DNA of 64,000 bases from Mesorhizobium carmichaelinearum (lineage in GTDB: Bacteria; Pseudomonadota; Alphaproteobacteria; Rhizobiales; Rhizobiaceae): positions 62,001 through 126,000 of the forward strand of contig NZ_FZQR01000007.1 in the NCBI RefSeq assembly GCF_900199455.1, given 5' to 3'. Under the pieces are notes generated by a model. The model searched no databases. It was given only the letters and a program-made list of their open reading frames with translations, and was not told the origin of the DNA. Below are positions 24,811 to 34,000 of the stretch, piece after piece (within the stretch, counting starts at the first letter, position 1; every line of letters starts with the position of its first letter). A program made the position numbers and the translations under genes.

Positions 24811-25668
24811 TCAGGCCTCGATCTTGACGGCTTCGCCGACGGCCTTCGCAATGGCCTCTACGGCCTTCGCCAGCCGGTTGAGGTGTGGGGAGCGCAGTGC
24901 CACGACCTGCAATGAAAGATCGACATTGTCGATATCGACAAGCGCGAGGCCGTCGGGAAGTCCGCGAGCCGCGAGCCGCAACGGCATGAGGCCGAGGCCG
25001 TGTCCCCGACGGACCCATTCCATCTGCATCGCCGGGTCCTGAATTTCCGCCGCCACAACGAGCCGATGCCGTTCGCCGCCCAGACTGGAGAGAAGCGTCT
25101 GACGCGCGTCGCAGGGCTCGGGGCTGAGAACCCAGGGCATGGGAGCCCGAGCGTCCGTGAGGTGGGCGCCAGCCTGGGCGATGACGCAGAGACGTTCGGT
25201 GCCGAGCGCGTCCGGGCCTTGATGATCGGCAGGTCGCAGAATGATCGCCATGTCGAGCTGGTCGCGTTCGAACTGCTCGATTAGTTCCGCGCTCCAGCCG
25301 GTCTTGAGCCGCAACGATATTTTTGGAAACGCAGCGGCCGCGCCGGCGATGGCGCCGGCAACGCTCGCATCGGACAAGCCATGCGCCAGGCCGACACGCA
25401 GCACGCCTTGTGGCTCGGCGTCGGCGGCGAACGCTTTCAGAGCCTCGACCGAAGCCAGTATGTCCTTTGCCCGCGCCAGCACCTCCATTCCAGCCGCGGT
25501 CAGGCGCGGCGGCTTCTGCCGGCGATCGAGAAGCGTCGTCGCGAGCATATCCTCCAGCCGCTGCATCTGCCGTGTGACGGCAGGCTGCGTCAGCGGCAGC
25601 CGGCGGGCCACATTCTGAATCGAGCCTTCCTCGGCGAAGAGGACAAGCGTGCGCAATTCTTCCAGCAT
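24811..25668 (-). CDS. LysR-family transcriptional regulator
   Basis: 285 residues. N-terminal winged helix (LRTLVLFAEEGSIQNVARRLPLTQPAVTRQMQRLED), then an effector-binding domain of two Rossmann-like lobes. It diverges from a quinone-oxidoreductase-like gene with a palindrome in the spacer, so it probably controls that gene. The inducer is not predictable. Confidence 0.92.
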   Translation of the reverse strand: MLEELRTLVLFAEEGSIQNVARRLPLTQPAVTRQMQRLEDMLATTLLDRRQKPPRLTAAGMEVLARAKDILASVEALKAFAADAEPQGVLRVGLAHGLSDASVAGAIAGAAAAFPKISLRLKTGWSAELIEQFERDQLDMAIILRPADHQGPDALGTERLCVIAQAGAHLTDARAPMPWVLSPEPCDARQTLLSSLGGERHRLVVAAEIQDPAMQMEWVRRGHGLGLMPLRLAARGLPDGLALVDIDNVDLSLQVVALRSPHLNRLAKAVEAIAKAVGEAVKIEA

Positions 25669-25688
25669 TCCGAAAATGCTCCAAGTGC

Positions 25689-25705
25689 ATAATCATTCTG
25701 ATTAT
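25689..25705. promoter_or_regulatory. Perfect palindrome, probable LysR site
   Basis: ATAATCA (25689-25695), spacer TTC, TGATTAT (25699-25705), in the 108-base spacer between the LysR gene and the divergent MDR gene. It fits the dyad AT-rich boxes bound by LysR proteins. Confidence 0.6.
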
Positions 25706-25776
25706 TATGAATTTGAAATCAAGATGCCGGCAAGCGATTTTCCTTTCGACGGATCTCCAAAAGGAAAGCGAAGACA

Positions 25777-26793
25777 ATGCAGGCAATCGAACTGCAGGCC
25801 CCCGGCGGCATCGACAATCTCAGACGGGTCGAGCGGCCCATGCCGGAACCGGGCCGCCAGGAGATGATCATCAAGGTCAAGGCAACCGCGCTCAACTACC
25901 GCGACGTGGAGATCGCCCGTGGCAGCTACCACACCGCTTTTGCGCTGCCGCTGATACCGCTTTCGGACGGTGTCGGCGAAGTAGTCGCGGTTGGCGCCGA
26001 AGTGACCCGCTTCAAGGTGGGCGACCGCGTCTGTGGCACGTTCTGGCAGCGCTGGGTCGGCGGCAGCTTCGCCATGGCCGAACCGTCCTATCAGCGCGGC
26101 GGTCCCGTCGATGGTCTGCTCAGCGCGTTCGCGCGGCTGGACGAACAGGCAGCCGTGCTCGCGCCGTCCCATCTGAGCGATGTCGAAGCGGCGACATTGC
26201 CTTGCGCCGCAGTCACGGCCTGGCATGCGCTGTTCACCGAAGGTCAGTTGAAGCCGGGTGAGACGGTGCTGAGCCTGGGCACGGGCGGCGTGTCGCTGTT
26301 TGCGGTGCAGTTCGCCGCGGCAGCCGGCGCACGGGTCATCGTCACGTCAAGCAGCGACGACAAGCTCACGCGGGCAAAGGCGCTTGGCGCGCATGACGGC
26401 ATCAACTATCGCAGCGATCCGGACTGGGCGACGGCGGTGCTGACGCTGACCGGTGGACGAGGGGCCGACCACATTATCGAAGTCGGCGGACCACAAAGCT
26501 TCGAGCAATCGTTGAAGGCGGCGGCGCGTGGCGCCCAGATCAACGTCATCGGCTATCTCGGCGGCAGCAACGGGTCGATCAATCCGCTCGACATCTTTCG
26601 CCGCCAGGTCACGGCGCGCGGCATACCGGTCGGTTCGCGCGAGTCCTTCGAGGCGATGAACCGGGCGCTCGCCGCTAACCGGCTACGGCCGGTGATCGAT
26701 CGGGTCTTTCCCTGGCTGGAGGCAGCGGCGGCTTTTCACCATCTCGAACATGGCTCGCCTTTCGGCAAGGTCGTCCTCGATCACACACAATGA
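25777..26793 (+). CDS. MDR-family zinc-independent oxidoreductase
   Basis: 338 residues of the medium-chain dehydrogenase/reductase superfamily, quinone-reductase branch: ALNYRDVEIARG and DGVGEVVAVG in the N-terminal domain and LGTGGVSLFAVQFAAAAGARVIVTSSS in the Rossmann domain. The catalytic zinc-binding cysteine of alcohol dehydrogenases is replaced, so it is probably an NADPH-dependent quinone or enone reductase. Divergent from, and probably controlled by, the LysR gene. Confidence 0.88.
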   Translation: MQAIELQAPGGIDNLRRVERPMPEPGRQEMIIKVKATALNYRDVEIARGSYHTAFALPLIPLSDGVGEVVAVGAEVTRFKVGDRVCGTFWQRWVGGSFAMAEPSYQRGGPVDGLLSAFARLDEQAAVLAPSHLSDVEAATLPCAAVTAWHALFTEGQLKPGETVLSLGTGGVSLFAVQFAAAAGARVIVTSSSDDKLTRAKALGAHDGINYRSDPDWATAVLTLTGGRGADHIIEVGGPQSFEQSLKAAARGAQINVIGYLGGSNGSINPLDIFRRQVTARGIPVGSRESFEAMNRALAANRLRPVIDRVFPWLEAAAAFHHLEHGSPFGKVVLDHTQ

Positions 26794-26808
26794 TTGCGCC
26801 AACCGCCA

Positions 26809-27849
26809 TCAGGGCAGGCGGTTCGCCTTCTGCAGGGCCTGCTTGGTCTGGTCGTCGTCCAGCCCCTGCAGGAAATCATCCATGTCGGGATCGATGAGAC
26901 CGGCGCGGCGGGCGACGATGTACCAGGCGCCCGCGAGCACCAGGTCTGGGTCGGTGCCGATGCCTTGCATATAGAGCTTTGCCAGGCGGTTCTGGGCGGC
27001 GACATTGCCACCCTCGGCGGCCTGCTTCGTCCAGCCGAAAGCCGATTTCAGGTCGCGGGCGCCGCCGCGGCCCTCGATCATCCAGGCGGCGAGATCGATC
27101 TGCGCGGTATCGTAGTTCTGCCGTGCCGCCTGCGCCAAAAAGCGCCTTGCCTGCACGTCGTCGCGCGGCTTGCCGCCGACGCCGTTGGCGTAGATCTGGG
27201 ACATGGCGTATTGCGCGTCGGCGAGGCCGGTCGCGGCGGCGCGCTCATAGTAGGCGACCGCTTTGGTCAGACCGGCGTCGCCGGGATCCTGCTGGACCAG
27301 CATCTGCGCGAAATTGAACTGCGCCAGCTGGTTGCCGGCCTCGGCGGCGGCCTGCATCAGCGCATAGGCCTCCTTCGTGTCCTTCTTCACGTAACGCCCA
27401 TCGAGCAGCATCAGCGCGTACTGGAATTGCGATTCCGGCACGCCCTGCTCAGCAGCACTAGCGTACCATTTCGCCGCTTCCGCCGCGTTCAACGGTACGC
27501 CGAGCCCGCGCGACAGGATTTCGGCCACCAATGTCTGCGCCGCCGGATCGCCATTCTGGGCGCGCACCAGCGCCAGGTTGTAGGCCGTCTTGTAGAGCCC
27601 GCGCTGGAAGGCGCCATAGGCCGCGTCCGCGGGCTTGGCCCCGAAACGGTCCGGATTGATGCTGTCGGCCGAGGGCAGCGGCGTGGGCTCCGCCGTGGTG
27701 GCGGGCTGCGGCAGCTGGTTTTCGATCGGCTTGTCGGTGTGCACGCCGGTTTCCGGCTTGGGTTGCGGCAAGGGTATGGTTTCGGCGGCGGCGGCCTGGA
27801 TCATGGCCGCTGCAAGCAAGGCCTGAAGGGGAAGCCTCACCGGAGCCAC
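26809..27849 (-). CDS. Sel1-repeat (TPR-like) secreted protein
   Basis: 346 residues. Signal peptide (ALLAAAMIQAAAAETIP) then a Pro-rich stretch and about six Sel1-like repeats, such as AAEAAKWYASAAEQGVPESQFQYALMLLDG and ALMQAAAEAGNQLAQFNFAQML. Such solenoids mediate protein-protein contact in the periplasm or envelope. It begins one base after the stop of the ThiE-like gene, so the two are an operon. Confidence 0.88.
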   Translation of the reverse strand: MAPVRLPLQALLAAAMIQAAAAETIPLPQPKPETGVHTDKPIENQLPQPATTAEPTPLPSADSINPDRFGAKPADAAYGAFQRGLYKTAYNLALVRAQNGDPAAQTLVAEILSRGLGVPLNAAEAAKWYASAAEQGVPESQFQYALMLLDGRYVKKDTKEAYALMQAAAEAGNQLAQFNFAQMLVQQDPGDAGLTKAVAYYERAAATGLADAQYAMSQIYANGVGGKPRDDVQARRFLAQAARQNYDTAQIDLAAWMIEGRGGARDLKSAFGWTKQAAEGGNVAAQNRLAKLYMQGIGTDPDLVLAGAWYIVARRAGLIDPDMDDFLQGLDDDQTKQALQKANRLP

Positions 27850-27850
27850 A

Positions 27851-28498
27851 TCAGTCCTCGAAGCGCGGCGCGGTTTCGTCGAGCAGCGCGTTGGCCTGGC
27901 TTACCGCCGCTTGTGGATCGACGCCATCGGCGAAGACTGCGCTCGACAGCGCGACGAATTCGGCGCCGGTGGCGGCCACCTCCTCGATGGAGGCCAGATC
28001 GGATCCGGCCATGACGATGCAGGGGATCTGGATCATGTCGGCCCACCATCGTCCCAGCGACAGGTTGCGCGGATGTGGCTCGGGCTTGTTGTCATAGCCG
28101 AAGCGGCCAAAGAAGATGTAGTCGGGCCGCGTCTCGCCAAGCTCGAGCGCATCGTCCCGTGTCTTGGCACCGCCGGCGCCTACCATCATTTTCGCCTGGA
28201 AATGTTCGATCGTCTCGGCGAGTTCGGCCTTGGAGACCTCGACATGGATGCCGTCGGCCTGGACACGCCCCGCGATGCGGGTGTCACCGGCGATGACGAC
28301 CGCCACGCCCGCGGCCTGAGCCGCCGGCACGATCTGTTCGGCAAAAGCCTGGAAGGAGGCTTCGTCCATGCCGTTCTCGGGCAGGATCAGCGAAGCGACG
28401 TCGCCACCGTCGAATGCGGTGGCGATGCGGGCGGCCGGCACGCCGGGCGGCGCGATCAGCACGATGCGGCAGCGATTTGGGGGTGTGGCGTCGTTCAT
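27851..28498 (-). CDS. ThiE-like thiamine phosphate synthase family protein
   Basis: 215 residues with a TIM-barrel pattern. It has IHVEVSKAELAETIEHFQAKMMVGAGGAKT, then PDYIFFGRFG and VMAGSDLASIEEVAATGAEFVALSSAVF, corresponding in order to ThiE core motifs, but several phosphate-site residues are not the classic ones. It may not be the main ThiE; the function is uncertain. No thiamine gene is nearby. Operon with the Sel1-repeat gene. Confidence 0.72.
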   Translation of the reverse strand: MNDATPPNRCRIVLIAPPGVPAARIATAFDGGDVASLILPENGMDEASFQAFAEQIVPAAQAAGVAVVIAGDTRIAGRVQADGIHVEVSKAELAETIEHFQAKMMVGAGGAKTRDDALELGETRPDYIFFGRFGYDNKPEPHPRNLSLGRWWADMIQIPCIVMAGSDLASIEEVAATGAEFVALSSAVFADGVDPQAAVSQANALLDETAPRFED

Positions 28499-28599
28499 GG
28501 TTCTTCAATCCCGGGTTTCGCCTATGCCGGGCGAAGATGGTTGGATTGCGGCATAGAGCAAACTGCCGGAATTGAACAGGCGTCAGCTGTCAGGCGACA

Positions 28600-29298
28600 T
28601 CAGGTGGAACGAAGACCATTGCGGGCTTTCGTGACGATGTCGAAGACTTTCGACGGGTCCTCGATGCCAAGGAATTGCGGCACCGGGTCGAGAGCCGGCG
28701 CCCAACTGCCAAAGCGCGACTGAGGCCAGCCGCCCGGACTTCCGAAGAGCGATGTCGCCGCGCCGAAGCGCAAACTGCCACGCTTTTCCCCCTCACCGGT
28801 TAGCTGGATGTCGGGAAGACGCTCCAGATCGATCGATGTGAAGGTGGCGAAAGGCGCGGTGCGCATGATGAGAATGCGTTTCTCGGTGACCGCATAGGAG
28901 ATACGCTGTCTCAACCATGCATCGACAGCAAACCTGCCAAAGACGAAGAAGAGCCCAATGCAGATGAACATCGCTCCCCATGCGTCGAAGAAAAGCGGCG
29001 CGCCTTGCCTTGCCGCGGTATAAGTCCAGAAAATTGCAAAACCGCACCAGAGCAGGCTGAACGGAATGAGAAACATATCCCGACTGGTGAAGAACAGGCC
29101 CTGCGCGGGAATACCGCTCCACAGGATGTGTTCGCGGGGCAATAGCCGTCCCTGAAAAGATCCGATCGCCACGCCTTTGCCCCGTTGCTTTGTGCCGCGC
29201 ATCCACATCGCACGGACGACGATCGTCGTGCAAATCAGCAACGTGTTATCCGCCCGCGAGATCATGCGTTCGAAAGTATCGTCGCATCTATCCGACAT
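28600..29298 (-). CDS. Bacterial PH (DUF304-like) membrane protein
   Basis: 232 residues from ATG 29298. Two hydrophobic segments (SLLWCGFAIFWTYTAA and WGAMFICIGLFFVFGRF) precede a PH-like region (YAVTEKRILIMRTAPFATFTSIDLERLPDI), the pattern of bacterial PH-domain membrane proteins. Starts at 29262, 29208 and 29202 are also possible; none has a good ribosome site. The family seems to anchor proteins at the inner membrane. Function unknown. Confidence 0.65.
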   Translation of the reverse strand: MSDRCDDTFERMISRADNTLLICTTIVVRAMWMRGTKQRGKGVAIGSFQGRLLPREHILWSGIPAQGLFFTSRDMFLIPFSLLWCGFAIFWTYTAARQGAPLFFDAWGAMFICIGLFFVFGRFAVDAWLRQRISYAVTEKRILIMRTAPFATFTSIDLERLPDIQLTGEGEKRGSLRFGAATSLFGSPGGWPQSRFGSWAPALDPVPQFLGIEDPSKVFDIVTKARNGLRST

Positions 29299-29307
29299 TC
29301 GAGAGCG

Positions 29308-30192
29308 CTATGCCGGCACTTTCGACTTCCACAGCGACCAGCCGAGATTCATGCCGGCCGCCGCCGTCAGGATCAAAGCGGCACCGACGATCTGGCTGAG
29401 ATGCAGCCGATGGCCGAAAGCCACGACATCGACCAGGATGGCAACGACCGGATAGATGAAGGACAGCGACCCCTGCAGATGCGTCGGCAGCTTCTGGATG
29501 GCGCCGTACATCAATATGTACATCAGGCCGGTATGGACGATGCCGAGCGTCGCCAGCATGGCCCATCTCCACGCGTCGGCGGGAAGATGCGAGAGACTGG
29601 CGAAGGGCGCCAGCATGACGACGCCGACGCAGACCTGGATCAGCGCGATCAGATGCGGCGGCGTGCCCTTGAGCTTCTTGGTGACGATGGCCGCGACGGC
29701 CCAGAAGAAGGCCGCGGCCAGCGCCATCAGGATGCCGGCAAAATAGTTGGTGCCGACATCGCCGGCGTCAGGGGCGGCCTCGACGATCAGCACCATGCCG
29801 GCGAAGGCAATCGTCAGCCATGTCAGCTTGGTCAGCGTCAGCCGCTCGGCGAAGAAGAGCGCGCCGAAGCCGACCAGCATGAAGGGCTGGGTGTTGTAGA
29901 CGGCGGTGGCGATCGAGATCGATGCGCGGGGGAAGGCGCTGAAGAGCAGAACCCAGTTGATGACGATGGCCGCACCGCCAAGCGCGGCGAGGCCGATGAC
30001 ACGCAGTGATAGCCTGTTGCGCAACAATCCGAGGCAAGCGCAGATGATGAGCAGCGTCATCGCGCCGAACGTGCAGCGCCAGAACACGACATCCATGATC
30101 GGCTGGCCGGACATGATGACGAACCATCCGATCGTGCCCAGGATCGCCATTGCGGCCGACATTTCGACCGTGCCACGTACCGTATCGTTCAT
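29308..30192 (-). CDS. EamA/DMT-superfamily transporter
   Basis: 294 residues with ten predicted transmembrane helices in two EamA halves. It starts MNDTVRGTVEMSAAMAILGT; the AGAGG ribosome site lies just upstream of ATG 30192, so the long frame to 30558 was rejected. EamA proteins export metabolites such as amino acids or drugs. It diverges from an Lrp-type regulator, a combination typical of regulated amino-acid efflux. Confidence 0.9.
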   Translation of the reverse strand: MNDTVRGTVEMSAAMAILGTIGWFVIMSGQPIMDVVFWRCTFGAMTLLIICACLGLLRNRLSLRVIGLAALGGAAIVINWVLLFSAFPRASISIATAVYNTQPFMLVGFGALFFAERLTLTKLTWLTIAFAGMVLIVEAAPDAGDVGTNYFAGILMALAAAFFWAVAAIVTKKLKGTPPHLIALIQVCVGVVMLAPFASLSHLPADAWRWAMLATLGIVHTGLMYILMYGAIQKLPTHLQGSLSFIYPVVAILVDVVAFGHRLHLSQIVGAALILTAAAGMNLGWSLWKSKVPA

Positions 30193-30277
30193 GATAAACC
30201 TCTGAGTCAGTTGAGGCGGCATGATCTCATGCGGTGTCGACGCTTTCCATCTCCTTGAAAAGGCGATATGGATAGAT

Positions 30278-30296
30278 AGCCTAATTATATTAGGCT
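30278..30296. promoter_or_regulatory. Perfect palindrome between EamA and Lrp genes
   Basis: AGCCTAAT (30278-30285), spacer TAT, ATTAGGCT (30289-30296), in the spacer shared by the divergent exporter and the Lrp-type regulator. Lrp/AsnC proteins bind such dyads, so it is a good operator candidate. Confidence 0.65.
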
Positions 30297-30324
30297 GCTT
30301 CTGCGAATCCGTGAGAAATCTGAA

Positions 30325-30783
30325 ATGCTGGATGATCTTGACCGAAGTCTCCTCGAAATCCTGGTGAGGGATGCACGGACCTCGCTGAAGGAACTGGCTG
30401 CCCAGGTCGGGCTGTCGTCGCCAAGCGTTTCGGAGCGGCTGCGGCGGCTCGAGGAGCGCGGCGTCATTCGGGCGTTCACCGTCGAGATCGATCCGCTGGC
30501 GCTCGGCTATACCTTGCAGGCGATCGTGCGCATCAAGCCTTTGCCGGGCAAGCTGCACATCGTCCAGAAGCTGATCGAGGAGATTGCCGAGTTCGGCGAA
30601 TGCGACAAGGTGACGGGCGATGACTGTTTCGTCGCCCGGCTGTTCGTGCGCTCGATCGGCGACCTCGACGGCATTCTCGACCGCATCGCCGACAAGGCCG
30701 AGACCAGCACCGCCATCATCAAGGCGCAGCCGATCCGGCGGCGGCCGCCACCGCTCGGGGCGCCATCAGCTTCATCGTCTTGA
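30325..30783 (+). CDS. Lrp/AsnC-family regulator
   Basis: 152 residues. The N-terminal helix-turn-helix is LDDLDRSLLEILVRDARTSLKELAAQVGLSSPSVSERLRRLEERGVIRAFT, followed by a RAM ligand-binding domain (QAIVRIKPLPGKLHIVQKLIEE). Lrp-family proteins sense amino acids and assemble as octamers. It is divergent from an EamA exporter with a perfect palindrome between them. Confidence 0.92.
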   Translation: MLDDLDRSLLEILVRDARTSLKELAAQVGLSSPSVSERLRRLEERGVIRAFTVEIDPLALGYTLQAIVRIKPLPGKLHIVQKLIEEIAEFGECDKVTGDDCFVARLFVRSIGDLDGILDRIADKAETSTAIIKAQPIRRRPPPLGAPSASSS

Positions 30784-30914
30784 TGAAAATGCGCTGCAGG
30801 CGATGAAGGCGCCGCTGGCCAAACGCGCCGCTGCTTGCATTTGCTGTCGCTCCGCTCGGAATTCTGGGCTATTCAGGCGCTGACGCGCTTTTCCCTCCAG
30901 ACCAGTCCCTCCCC

Positions 30915-31685
30915 ATGTCAGGCCTGCTTCTCGATCCGTGGTTCTATGCGGCCGCCATTCCGGCGGTCATTCTAGTCGGCCTGTCCAAGGGCGGGTTTGG
31001 CGGCGCCGTCGGTTTCGTCGGCGTGCCGCTGATGGCGCTGACCATACCGCCGGTGCAGGCGGCGGCCATCCTACTGCCGATCCTGTGCCTGATGGACATC
31101 GTCTCTGTGTGGACGTGGTGGGGCGTTTACGACCGCAAGATGCTGGTCGACATGATGCCGGGCGCCGTCATCGGTATCGGCCTCGGCTGGCTGACGGCGG
31201 CCCTGGTTACCGAAGAGGCGGTACGGCTCATCGTCGGCGCCGTCGCCATCATCTTCGTGCTGCGCTGGCTTTATCGGCAGTTTCGGCATGGCGCCGACCA
31301 TGCCGCCGAACCCAACCGCGTGGCTGCGGCGGCCTGGGGGACGGTCGCCGGTTTCACCAGCTTCGTCGCCCATGTCGGCGGTCCGCCCTTCCAGGTCTAT
31401 GCCTTGCCCATCCGGCTCGACCCCAAGGTGCTGTCGGGCACAGCCGCGATCGTCTTTGCCGCGACCAATGCGTTGAAGCTCATTCCCTATTTCGCGCTCG
31501 GCCAGTTCGACACCGCCAATCTGACGGCGTCCGCCGTGCTGATGCCGCTGGCGCCGCTGTCGACCATCGCCGGTGCCTGGCTGGTGCGGCGCATGCGGCC
31601 CGAGATTTTTTATCCGTTCACCTACGCGACCGTGGCGGTGGTGGCGCTGAAGCTTTTGTGGGACGGCATTGCCGGCCTGCTGTAG
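30915..31685 (+). CDS. TSUP family transporter (TauE/SafE)
   Basis: 256 residues with eight predicted transmembrane helices. The TSUP signature regions are SKGGFGGAVGFVGVPLMAL near the N-terminus and WGTVAGFTSFVAHVGGPPFQVY in the second half. The family moves sulfite, sulfoacetate or other sulfur-containing anions across the inner membrane. The spacer after the Lrp gene (30784-30914) shows no clear signal. A GC-rich foldback with 11-nt arms (31671-31694) covers the stop codon. Confidence 0.92.
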   Translation: MSGLLLDPWFYAAAIPAVILVGLSKGGFGGAVGFVGVPLMALTIPPVQAAAILLPILCLMDIVSVWTWWGVYDRKMLVDMMPGAVIGIGLGWLTAALVTEEAVRLIVGAVAIIFVLRWLYRQFRHGADHAAEPNRVAAAAWGTVAGFTSFVAHVGGPPFQVYALPIRLDPKVLSGTAAIVFAATNALKLIPYFALGQFDTANLTASAVLMPLAPLSTIAGAWLVRRMRPEIFYPFTYATVAVVALKLLWDGIAGLL

Positions 31686-31727
31686 CAGGCCGGCAGCTTC
31701 ACTACCGCATACATCTCGCCGCCAGCG

Positions 31728-32279
31728 TCAGGCGGCACTTTCCACCAGCCGGCGCCTTCCGCCGAAGGCCAGCGTGGCACCCGCCACCAGGACCAGGATC
31801 ATCCCGGCGAGGATGCCGATGTCATGCGTTGTCGGCTTGAGCACCATGTCGGCGACGATCACCAGCATCACCGCATAGTCGAAGCGCGCCGCGCTCATCA
31901 TGCGCTGGCCAATGGCAAGTACGGAAGGCGTGACGCCCTCCTTGGCGATCATCGCGCCCATGCGCTCGCCGGTCGGCTTGAAGATGAACATACCGATCGA
32001 GAAGGTCGTGGCGTAGCCTGCCAGGCCGATGATGATCCACAGGTCGGAGAAACCGACCCAGAAGGCGCACATGATGAGGCCGAAGAGCAAGGTGAGCATC
32101 GACATCGGCGCGAAGAAAAGCCCGCCCAGCTGCCCGCTGGCACGCATCGCCTGAAGCTTGTCCTCGATATTGCCGGCGCGCTCGGCAAGCATACCGAGCA
32201 GGAACAGCACGAAGCCGCCGCCGACCCACAAAGTGGCTGAGACGATATGGAGAAATTTGACGATCGAATACCAGTCCAT
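31728..32279 (-). CDS. DUF2269-like membrane protein
   Basis: 183 residues, four or five transmembrane helices. It starts MDWYSIVKFLHIVSATLWVGGGF, the DUF2269-type heading, with a histidine on the first helix. AGGAGC lies upstream of ATG 32279; the larger frame to 32453 was rejected because it has no ribosome site and crosses the spacer. Function unknown, perhaps a heme- or metal-associated membrane protein. Divergent from the next gene. Confidence 0.8.
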   Translation of the reverse strand: MDWYSIVKFLHIVSATLWVGGGFVLFLLGMLAERAGNIEDKLQAMRASGQLGGLFFAPMSMLTLLFGLIMCAFWVGFSDLWIIIGLAGYATTFSIGMFIFKPTGERMGAMIAKEGVTPSVLAIGQRMMSAARFDYAVMLVIVADMVLKPTTHDIGILAGMILVLVAGATLAFGGRRRLVESAA

Positions 32280-32607
32280 CGGTTGCTCCTGGATATTTCC
32301 GGGGTTTCGCGGCGGAGCGGATATGCGCCAGCCGTCAGAGGAGCGGCCGTTTAGCGTGGTGGCTGTTTCGGAACGATGTCGCGAAAAACCGTTTCTGTTT
32401 CGGCGGTTTTCTGCCGGCGCGGGTCCGAACAACAAGCCGATGCGCGGTTTCATTTTCTGCTATTGTCGGATGCGTCAGGGGAGCGCGACATCGTCTGGAA
32501 ACACTGCCGATGCTAGTGCGTCGACGCCGGGAGCCCGGCGGCGGCGACAATCGCCTGACGATCAACCCATTCCCGAAAACGGGAAAAGGCAATTCGAGGG
32601 GACAAGC

Positions 32608-32988
32608 ATGCAAGGGGTAGCACGGAATTTCTTCACACTGGCCATCATCTATTCGCTGTGCGGCATGGCACTCGGTCTGCACATGGCGATCAGCCAGGAT
32701 CATGGCCAGATGCCGACCCACGCTCACACCATGGTCGCGGGATGGCTGATGTCGGCGGTCTTCGCCTTCTTCTACCATCTGTTTCCGGCGGTCGGGCAAA
32801 AGACGCTTGCGGTCGTCCATTTCTGGCTGACGGCGATCAGCGGCATCGGCCTGCTGATCGGCCTCTACTTCCTGCTTGCCGGCAATGCCGCGATCGAACC
32901 GATGGTGGCGGCGTCTTCGATGGGCTTCTACGCGGCCATGCTGCTGTTTGCCTTCATCGCCCTGCCGGCGGTCTGGAAAAAGGCCTGA
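32608..32988 (+). CDS. Small membrane protein, heme-copper oxidase-like
   Basis: 126 residues with four transmembrane helices. It carries conserved histidines (GLHMAISQDHGQMPTHAHTMVAGW and FYHLFP) recalling the first helices of cytochrome oxidase subunit I, but it is too short to be an oxidase. Function is unknown. The frame to 32158 is open but ATG 32608 is preceded by GAGGGGACAAGC. It is divergent from the DUF2269-like gene. Confidence 0.7.
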   Translation: MQGVARNFFTLAIIYSLCGMALGLHMAISQDHGQMPTHAHTMVAGWLMSAVFAFFYHLFPAVGQKTLAVVHFWLTAISGIGLLIGLYFLLAGNAAIEPMVAASSMGFYAAMLLFAFIALPAVWKKA

Positions 32989-33105
32989 ATCGAAGGCCGA
33001 CAGGGTTCTTGGGACTGTGCTGTTACGGCACAGGAATGGGGCATTCGGTTAAAAAACATCGGTGCCGTTAAAGGTTCATTAAGCTTTACAGGCGTTTACT
33101 ATGCG

Positions 33106-33204
33106 CATCCAGTGATCTGGATTCTTACCGAGTGGTTGGAGCCACTTTGTTTGACGCCTCCCTGTTAAACTCCTGAGAGCCGCCTTATCCGCGGCTCTTT
33201 TTTT
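33106..33204 (+). ncRNA. Candidate small RNA with intrinsic terminator
   Basis: Three consecutive foldbacks: ATCCAG/CTGGAT (about 33109-33124), AGTGG/CCACT (about 33131-33146) and the terminator at 33176-33204. Between the second and third lies an unpaired GACGCCTCCCTGTT stretch with a CCUCCC anti-Shine-Dalgarno core. This layout resembles alphaproteobacterial trans-acting small RNAs. A TACTAT box (33095-33100) could be a -10. The gap 32989-33371 contains no supportable coding sequence. The family is not identified. Confidence 0.6.
33176..33204 (+). terminator. Intrinsic terminator of the candidate small RNA
   Basis: AGAGCCGC (33176-33183), loop CTTATCC, GCGGCTCT (33191-33198), then a run of Ts. 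Perfect 8-bp stem. Confidence 0.88.
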
Positions 33205-33371
33205 GTCCATATTCCGGTGGCACGCCGGGTGTCGGTCCGCTGTTAACCTTCTGTTAAACATGTGCTTGCCTTCACCCCCGGCGAAGCGCATTTTCAAGCT
33301 TCAGTTATATAGGGTGCCGGGTGTATCGGCAGTGAACCGAATCGGCCGGTTGCAAGTGCAGGGGCGTATCA

Positions 33372-33905
33372 ATGAACGAGCCTTCGAAAGGCAGCGCGAA
33401 AACCGTCAAACTGGCGGAGCGTCGGGTTTTTTCGCACTCCTTCAAACCGCTCTACCAGGAAGGCATGGGGCTGGTTGAACAAGCAGCCGAATATCTCGAC
33501 GGCAAGGGCCGCGCCGAGGCCAAGAAACTGTCGCGGCTGGCGGCCACGCTCTACGCGGCCGAATCGATGCGGCTGACGACCAGGCTGATGCAGGTTGCGT
33601 CCTGGCTGCTTTTGCAGCGCGCGGCCAATTCCGGCGAAATGACCCGCGACCAGGTCGCGTCGGAAAAGTCCAAGGTGCGCCTCGATACCGCTTCCGCGCA
33701 TGACGAAGCCGCCGGCTGGGCCGAACTGCCCGAGGATTTTCTCGACCTCGTCAACCGCTCGCTTCGTCTGCAGGCGCTGGTGCGTCGCATGGACGACGAG
33801 ATCTACGGCGCCGGCGCGGTGGTCGACATGCAGCCGACGGGCCGCCGGCCCAATCCGGTTTCGGACCAGATCAGCCTGCTCAATACGGCGTTCGCACGCA
33901 ACTAG
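33372..33905 (+). CDS. rcdA: RcdA (DUF1465) family regulator
   Basis: 177 residues, the DUF1465 pattern: a three-helix bundle with FSHSFKPLYQEGMGLVEQAA and LTTRLMQVASWLLLQRA. In Caulobacter crescentus, RcdA is an adaptor for ClpXP degradation of the cell-cycle regulator CtrA. The C-terminus is a conserved tail with PVSDQISLLNTAFAR. Located upstream of ruvC; ATG 33372 is the only in-frame start near the domain. Symbol by family only. Confidence 0.88.
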   Translation: MNEPSKGSAKTVKLAERRVFSHSFKPLYQEGMGLVEQAAEYLDGKGRAEAKKLSRLAATLYAAESMRLTTRLMQVASWLLLQRAANSGEMTRDQVASEKSKVRLDTASAHDEAAGWAELPEDFLDLVNRSLRLQALVRRMDDEIYGAGAVVDMQPTGRRPNPVSDQISLLNTAFARN

Positions 33906-34000
33906 GCGATCTCAACAGATTCTCCTGGCCGGCAAGGTTTCTGTTTCCGGTTTGTTCACATTTCGCTGGCATCGCTGTCCGCCGGAGGTAAAGTCGGCGC

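Noticed and set aside
31671-31694. GC-rich palindrome at the TSUP stop codon as a terminator
   Set aside because: No T-run follows and the loop is very small.
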